From the NCBI GenBank assembly GCA_031258505.1, contig JAIRMT010000043.1, positions 1-10,152 of the forward strand: 10,152 nt of DNA. The letters are read 5' to 3'. Of this stretch, positions 7,353-10,152 are shown piece after piece. Numbering within the stretch: the stretch's first letter is position 1; every line of letters starts with the position of its first letter. The position numbers and the translations under genes were made by a program. This DNA comes from Treponema sp. GTDB lineage: Bacteria; Spirochaetota; Spirochaetia; Treponematales; Breznakiellaceae. The notes below the pieces were generated by a model, which did no database searches, had not been told where the DNA came from, and saw only the letters and a list, made by a program, of their open reading frames with translations.

Positions 7353-7713
7353 CGAATTCGTAACCGAGAAGACGCCATACCCAAGCTCACCGGCCGTATC
7401 CTTGAACGCCCTGACGCCCACTCCGTCCCATCATCACCATGGCCGCCAACGCTCACCGCAAAGACCTTGACAAAGCCTTTTCCGTTGGCATGAACGGCCG
7501 CATCACCAAGCCCATTGGCATAACGTTCCGGCTGTATATGACGTTTTGCCGGCTCCGATAAGTAAACCGTAGGTTTGCAGCCCTGCCAAAATGTGGGTAG
7601 AGTGGAGCGTGGAAGGTGTCGGCAACATGGCTGCCGCGCCAATCCTTGACCGGGATGATGAGGGGAATTCCCTGTTTTACGGTTATTACCTACAAGTGTT
7701 TTATATCCAACCG
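7353..7713 (+). pseudogene. decayed receiver (REC) domain and possible HPt domain of a former hybrid histidine kinase
   Basis: No open frame spans this stretch, but pieces of a receiver domain occur in correct order in three frames. Frame 3 (about 7368-7430) reads EDAIPKLTGRILERPDAHSVP, like the '..TRRIRERPDAxSVP' helix. Frame 2 (7430-7516) reads IITMAANAHRKDLDKAF then SVGMNGRITKPI, like 'PIIAMTANAFxxD...GMNGHIxKPI'. Frame 1 (7522-7569) reads NVPAVYDVLPAPISKP, like the last REC helix, ending at TAG 7570. Frame 1 then continues as SVEGVGNMAAAPILDRDD and SLFYGYYLQVFYIQ (7606-7710), faintly like the start of an HPt domain. The N-terminal half of REC, with the phospho-accepting Asp, is absent. 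The conserved switch Thr of the MTANA motif is Ala, while the Lys of KP remains. It sits right after, and on the same strand as, the kinase. The REC assignment is fairly sure; the HPt part is weak. Confidence 0.7.
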
Positions 7714-7717
7714 GAGA

Positions 7718-7927
7718 GGCTACAGCCCGCAAGTCAGGGGCTACAGCCCGCGAGTTAAAGGCTACAGCCCGCAAGTTAAAGGCTACAGCCCGCGAGTTAG
7801 GGGCTACAGCCCGCAAGTTAGGGGCTACAGCCCGCGAGTTAAAGGCTACAGCCCGCAAGTTAAAGGCTACAGCCCGCAAGTTAAAGGCTACAGCCCGCGA
7901 GTCAGAGGCTACAGCCCGCAAAGCCAC
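7718..7927 (+). repeat. tandem array of ten 21-bp repeats
   Basis: Nine full units and a degenerate tenth start at 7718, 7739, 7760, 7781, 7802, 7823, 7844, 7865, 7886 and 7907. Each unit is GGCTACAGCCCGC followed by RAGTYARR (R is A or G, Y is C or T). The 5' ten bases, GGCT-AC-AGCC, have self-complementary 4-bp arms. The period is seven codons, so long open frames run through it: GYSP[QR]V[KR] on the plus strand and RAVAFNL/RAVAPNS-like on the minus strand. Units alternate between A and G at position 14. There are no spacers, so it is not a CRISPR array. A coding role on either strand is not supported by a start site with a ribosome binding site. Confidence 0.95.
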
Positions 7928-7929
7928 AG

Positions 7930-8094
7930 CTACAACTTCCAGTTAAGGATGTTGTGAGTAATACATACCGCGCACACGGCAACGCCTATCCATTCGTGGG
8001 CGGCGTCTCCGGTTACACGATACATAAAGGCGCACAATAACAACACGATAAAGGCAAGGTCGAGAATAAGACGCGCCGCACGTTTGTCGTTCAT
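7930..8094 (-). pseudogene. truncated DUF4405 membrane protein gene (N-terminal 54 codons)
   Basis: Minus-strand ATG 8094-8092 opens a 54-residue frame ending at TAG 7932-7930. It begins MNDKRAARLILDLAFIVLLL, continues through one membrane helix with the AAHEWIG motif, and ends CAVCITHNILNWKL. This is the expected N-terminus of a DUF4405 protein. The 14 codons VAVCAVCITHNILN are also found in the gene at the right end of the window, which goes on for 170 further residues where this copy stops. The stub ends at the edge of the 21-bp repeat array. It lies 39 nt downstream of the MATE stop and could still be transcribed with it. The tail bases (7936-7950) look partly like a degenerate repeat unit. 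Confidence 0.8.
7942..7983. repeat. direct repeat, copy A (42 bp), matches 10111-10152
   Basis: It is identical to 10111-10152 at 39 of 42 bases, with differences at 7951, 7954 and 7957. Read on the minus strand, all three are third-position synonymous changes. The last 26 bases (7958-7983) are a perfect match. The similarity probably continues past the window end. Confidence 0.95.
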
Positions 8095-8133
8095 TGCGCT
8101 GTTATTCCATTTTTTCTCGCCGGAAGTGTTTTA

Positions 8134-9483
8134 TCAAATGATTTTTTTGTCTTTCCATTTACCGCTTCTCCAACGCCAGATGAAACAAAAGCCGCGAACA
8201 ACCCAGTCAAGTACCATCGCAACCCATACGCTTAACGCGCCGAGTCCGAAGATATAGGCAAACACATAGCCAGAACCAATTCTAAAAATCAGCATGGACA
8301 GAATTGATACCCACATGGGAAACTTTACGTCTCCCGCGGCGCGAAAGGCGTTGGGGAGCGCGAAAGAAACAGGAGAAAGCGCAACAGCGGCAACACCGTG
8401 AATCATCGCAATCTGCCGCGCCAGACGAAATGTTTCAGGTGATAGTTTATATACGCTCATAATCGGGTTCAGCGCAAGCAGAATTATGCTATTAAGAACA
8501 ACCATAAAAATATAGGAGCATTTCAAAAGACGTTTTATATAAAAGTCCGCTTCATCGTATTCACCGGCTCCGGTACATTGAGCCACAATGGTTGTGGCGG
8601 CAAGACCAATGGAAAAACTGGGAATAACCGCGACCGTTGCGATACTCTGTCCTACGGCATTCGCGGCAATCGCCGTTGTTCCAAAGGCAGCCACCAGACT
8701 TGTCAACATTATTTTCCCTGCTTGGAAAAGACTGTTTTCAAGCCCATTGGGAACGGCGATTTTCAGTATCCGCCTCATCATGTCCTGGTCTATGTTTTTG
8801 AAATGGTAGGTTCTTACGCAGATAAAGCGTTTTGGATTGCGAAGCTGCCGCATTATCACTACCGCGCTTGCCACACGGGAAAGCGTAGTTGCCAGTCCCG
8901 CGCCAAAGGCTCCCCAGCCAAGCCCATAAATAAAAACCGCGTTTCCAGCTATATTGACCACATTCATCATCGCGGCGTTTATCATAGGCGTCTTTGAATC
9001 GCCCATCCCTCTGAATAAAGCCGCGCCGGAATTAAAGAGCATGGTGAACGGACACGCTAACGCGGTGATATAAAAATATGACCGGGCGCTTCTCATCACT
9101 TCGGGGCTTATGTTTCCAAAAAGCAGGGATAATAGGGGTCTGTTCAGTACAAGGCAGAAAGTCATAACCAAGGCGGAAAAAAATATGGAGGCTATGACAA
9201 GATGACGTGCCGCGTTACATGAGTTTTCTTTGTCTCCTCTGCCAAGATACTGAGCGGCGATAATAGCGCCGCCTGTGGCAAGGGCCGTGAATAGGTAATT
9301 TAGTAAAATGTTGATGGTATTCACCAACGATACGCCGGCAACAATACCTTCCCCCGCACCGGAAACCATAATGGTATCGAACATTCCCAGTGAAGAACTG
9401 AGAGTCTGATCGATTATCAGAGGAATAAGGAGGTGAATTAAATCCTGTGTACTAAATCTGCGGTTTTCAGCCGGCAATGACAT
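8134..9483 (-). CDS. MATE-family multidrug/cation antiporter
   Basis: This is a polytopic inner-membrane protein of 449 residues, normal for MATE (about 450) with 12 predicted helices in two homologous halves. Half one contains PLIIDQTLSSSLGMFDTIMV, the AAQYLGRGD loop and FRGMGDSKTPM. Half two repeats the pattern with IAVPNGLENSLFQAGKIMLT, AANAVGQSIATVAVIPSFSI, VAQCTGAGEYDEAD and NAFRAAGDVKFP. Family members export drugs or other cationic compounds in exchange for Na+ or H+; the substrate cannot be told here. Start: ATG 9483-9481 is preceded by TGAGGA (9497-9492) at 8-base spacing. An upstream in-frame TTG at 9498 has no such site and would add only five residues. It lies 105 bases downstream of the DUF4405 gene on the same strand and 39 bases upstream of the DUF4405 stub. 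Confidence 0.95.
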   Translation of the reverse strand: MSLPAENRRFSTQDLIHLLIPLIIDQTLSSSLGMFDTIMVSGAGEGIVAGVSLVNTINILLNYLFTALATGGAIIAAQYLGRGDKENSCNAARHLVIASIFFSALVMTFCLVLNRPLLSLLFGNISPEVMRSARSYFYITALACPFTMLFNSGAALFRGMGDSKTPMINAAMMNVVNIAGNAVFIYGLGWGAFGAGLATTLSRVASAVVIMRQLRNPKRFICVRTYHFKNIDQDMMRRILKIAVPNGLENSLFQAGKIMLTSLVAAFGTTAIAANAVGQSIATVAVIPSFSIGLAATTIVAQCTGAGEYDEADFYIKRLLKCSYIFMVVLNSIILLALNPIMSVYKLSPETFRLARQIAMIHGVAAVALSPVSFALPNAFRAAGDVKFPMWVSILSMLIFRIGSGYVFAYIFGLGALSVWVAMVLDWVVRGFCFIWRWRSGKWKDKKII

Positions 9484-9491
9484 CGTTACTA

Positions 9492-9497
9492 TCCTCA
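9492..9497 (-). promoter_or_regulatory. ribosome binding site of the MATE gene
   Basis: TGAGGA on the minus strand lies eight bases before ATG 9483-9481 and selects this ATG over the TTG at 9498. Confidence 0.65.
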
Positions 9498-9502
9498 ACC
9501 GG

Positions 9503-9560
9503 TATTTTTGTGAATTTGTCGTGGAACGGGTTTTCCCGCCCCATGAAAAATACGCGACAA
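9503..9560 (-). other. nested, mutually exclusive inverted repeats in the DUF4405-MATE gap
   Basis: Three pairs are visible. TATTTTT 9503-9509 pairs with AAAAATA 9546-9552 (7 of 7). TTGTCGTG 9516-9523 pairs with CGCGACAA 9553-9560 (one wobble/mismatch). CGGG 9527-9530 and CCCG 9535-9538 close a TTTT/AAAA loop. The first two pairs interleave and cannot form at the same time as simple hairpins. This could be a structured leader for MATE mRNA or an attenuating element, but stems are short and there is no clear U-tract terminator. Confidence 0.3.
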
Positions 9561-9588
9561 GGAGTTCCGCTTTGGTTCTGCGCGCTTA

Positions 9589-10152
9589 TCATTTTTGTTT
9601 CCCCCGTTCCAGCAATTTGAGCGCATAGTAGGCAATAAAAACATACACACCCATAATTGAAAGCATTGCCGCGAAAAACAAAACGGCGGGACGTTCCGGG
9701 TCCCAGTAGTCAAAGGAAAAGCCGAGAAACAGCTTTGAAAACATATCTCGGTCAAACGAAGACCACACGCCAAAGACGGCAACCGCAAGAGCCAAAATAC
9801 GCGCGGCAATTTTTCGTGTCCAGTTTTTGCCGTTCATCTTCATCATTTTGCGGAAAGCGTTCATAATCATTCCCCAATGCAAACCCGCATGGAGGCCAAT
9901 CAAGATAAAACTCCAATAAGCGGCGGTCGTGTGGATTTGCCGCAAAACCATGCCGCCGGGCAAATGCAGGAACGCAAGTATGGTTCGGGACTGGAATAAG
10001 CCGGTGATGACAAGCGCCGCCATTGCCAGTACAAGCAACAGGTTTACAGCGGTCATAACGCCGCGCCGCAGATGGTACGCGCCTTTGAAAATGTTTTTAT
10101 ACCATTGCCGGTTAAGGATATTATGGGTAATACATACCGCGCACACGGCAAC
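9589..10152 (-). CDS. DUF4405 membrane protein, possible heme-binding cytochrome-like (5' end outside window)
   Basis: The frame is open through the window edge and stops at TGA 9591-9589, so the N-terminus is missing; GTG 10146 is only an internal codon. The first visible residues match codons 39-52 of the truncated copy at 7930-8094, which suggests that about 38 residues lie beyond the window. Visible features are HNILNRQWYKNIFKG, a helix NLLLVLAMAALVITGLF, the His-rich pair RQIHTTAAYWSFI and GLHAGLHWG, then two more hydrophobic helices (ILALAVAVFGVW, and VLFFAAMLSIMGVYVFIAYY). His-bearing helices of this kind are why DUF4405 proteins have been linked to membrane electron transfer and flavinylated redox partners; no such partner is in this window. 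It is probably co-transcribed with the MATE gene. Confidence 0.85.
   Translation of the reverse strand, partial: VAVCAVCITHNILNRQWYKNIFKGAYHLRRGVMTAVNLLLVLAMAALVITGLFQSRTILAFLHLPGGMVLRQIHTTAAYWSFILIGLHAGLHWGMIMNAFRKMMKMNGKNWTRKIAARILALAVAVFGVWSSFDRDMFSKLFLGFSFDYWDPERPAVLFFAAMLSIMGVYVFIAYYALKLLERGKQK
10111..10152. repeat. direct repeat, copy B (42 bp), matches 7942-7983
   Basis: This is the last 42 bases of the window, matching the DUF4405 stub with differences only at 10120, 10123 and 10126. The window ends inside the similarity, so its full length is unknown. Confidence 0.95.

Noticed and set aside
7718..7927. CRISPR array
   Set aside because: Units are directly adjacent 21-mers with no spacers, and no cas gene is nearby.
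7322..7927. Minus-strand open frame with RAVAFNx heptads as a real protein
   Set aside because: It is also open because of the repeat period. It runs antisense through the receiver relic into the kinase end and has no recognisable domain after the repeats.
7616..7957. Plus-strand open frame with GYSPxVx heptads as a real protein
   Set aside because: Openness follows from the 21-bp period. The GTG at 7616 has no spaced ribosome binding site, and the upstream part overlaps receiver/HPt relic sequence in another frame.
9527..9538. Rho-independent terminator between DUF4405 and MATE
   Set aside because: The hairpin has only a 4-bp GC stem and is not followed by a U-run on the minus-strand transcript.
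9495..9809. Minus-strand 104-residue frame
   Set aside because: It is a shadow of the DUF4405 gene in another frame, with low-complexity Cys/Phe/Leu composition.

Overview
The window looks like chromosomal DNA of a spirochaete, most likely a Treponema-like lineage from a gut community. The reasons are a compact FtsK, spirochaete-style lipoprotein signal peptides, a LysM/lytic-transglycosylase pair, and a histidine kinase whose truncated extracytoplasmic region recalls the solute-binding sensor kinases of termite-gut treponemes. No rRNA or marker gene settles this, so the assignment is an inference from style and remembered family resemblance. Base composition is about balanced to mildly GC-rich throughout, with no obvious island.

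Layout. Bases 1-230 hold the 3' end of a gene, possibly an Rpn/PD-(D/E)XK-type protein. From 279 a sigma70-like promoter appears to drive a plus-strand cell-envelope operon. Its first gene is a membrane protein (314-1396) that joins a DnaK-like substrate-binding beta domain to a transmembrane helix, a Pro/Glu-rich linker and a LysM domain; its mRNA may be leaderless. An overlapping lipoprotein lytic transglycosylase follows (about 1359-3464), then an FtsK/SpoIIIE DNA translocase (3532-5760), then a lipoprotein-type sensor histidine kinase (5773-7350). The products plausibly work together at the envelope: binding and cutting peptidoglycan, moving chromosome ends through the septum, and sensing.

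Bases 7351-8133 have no intact gene but are not empty. They hold (i) a decayed receiver domain and perhaps a histidine phosphotransfer domain, showing that the kinase descends from a longer hybrid kinase; (ii) an array of about ten 21-bp tandem repeats; and (iii) on the minus strand, a 54-codon N-terminal stub of a DUF4405 membrane protein. The array lies exactly between two gene remnants that both lost their 3' parts, which points to a rearrangement focused on the repeats.

The right end is on the minus strand: a MATE-family multidrug/cation antiporter (8134-9483), preceded by a second DUF4405 gene (9589 to beyond the window end). The last 42 bases of the window repeat the corresponding part of the truncated stub with three differences, all synonymous, so DUF4405 was duplicated around the MATE gene and the window ends inside the duplication.

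Most notable points: the Hsp70-SBD/TM/LysM fusion, the probable leaderless promoter, the hybrid-kinase relic, and the repeat array at a double-truncation junction.
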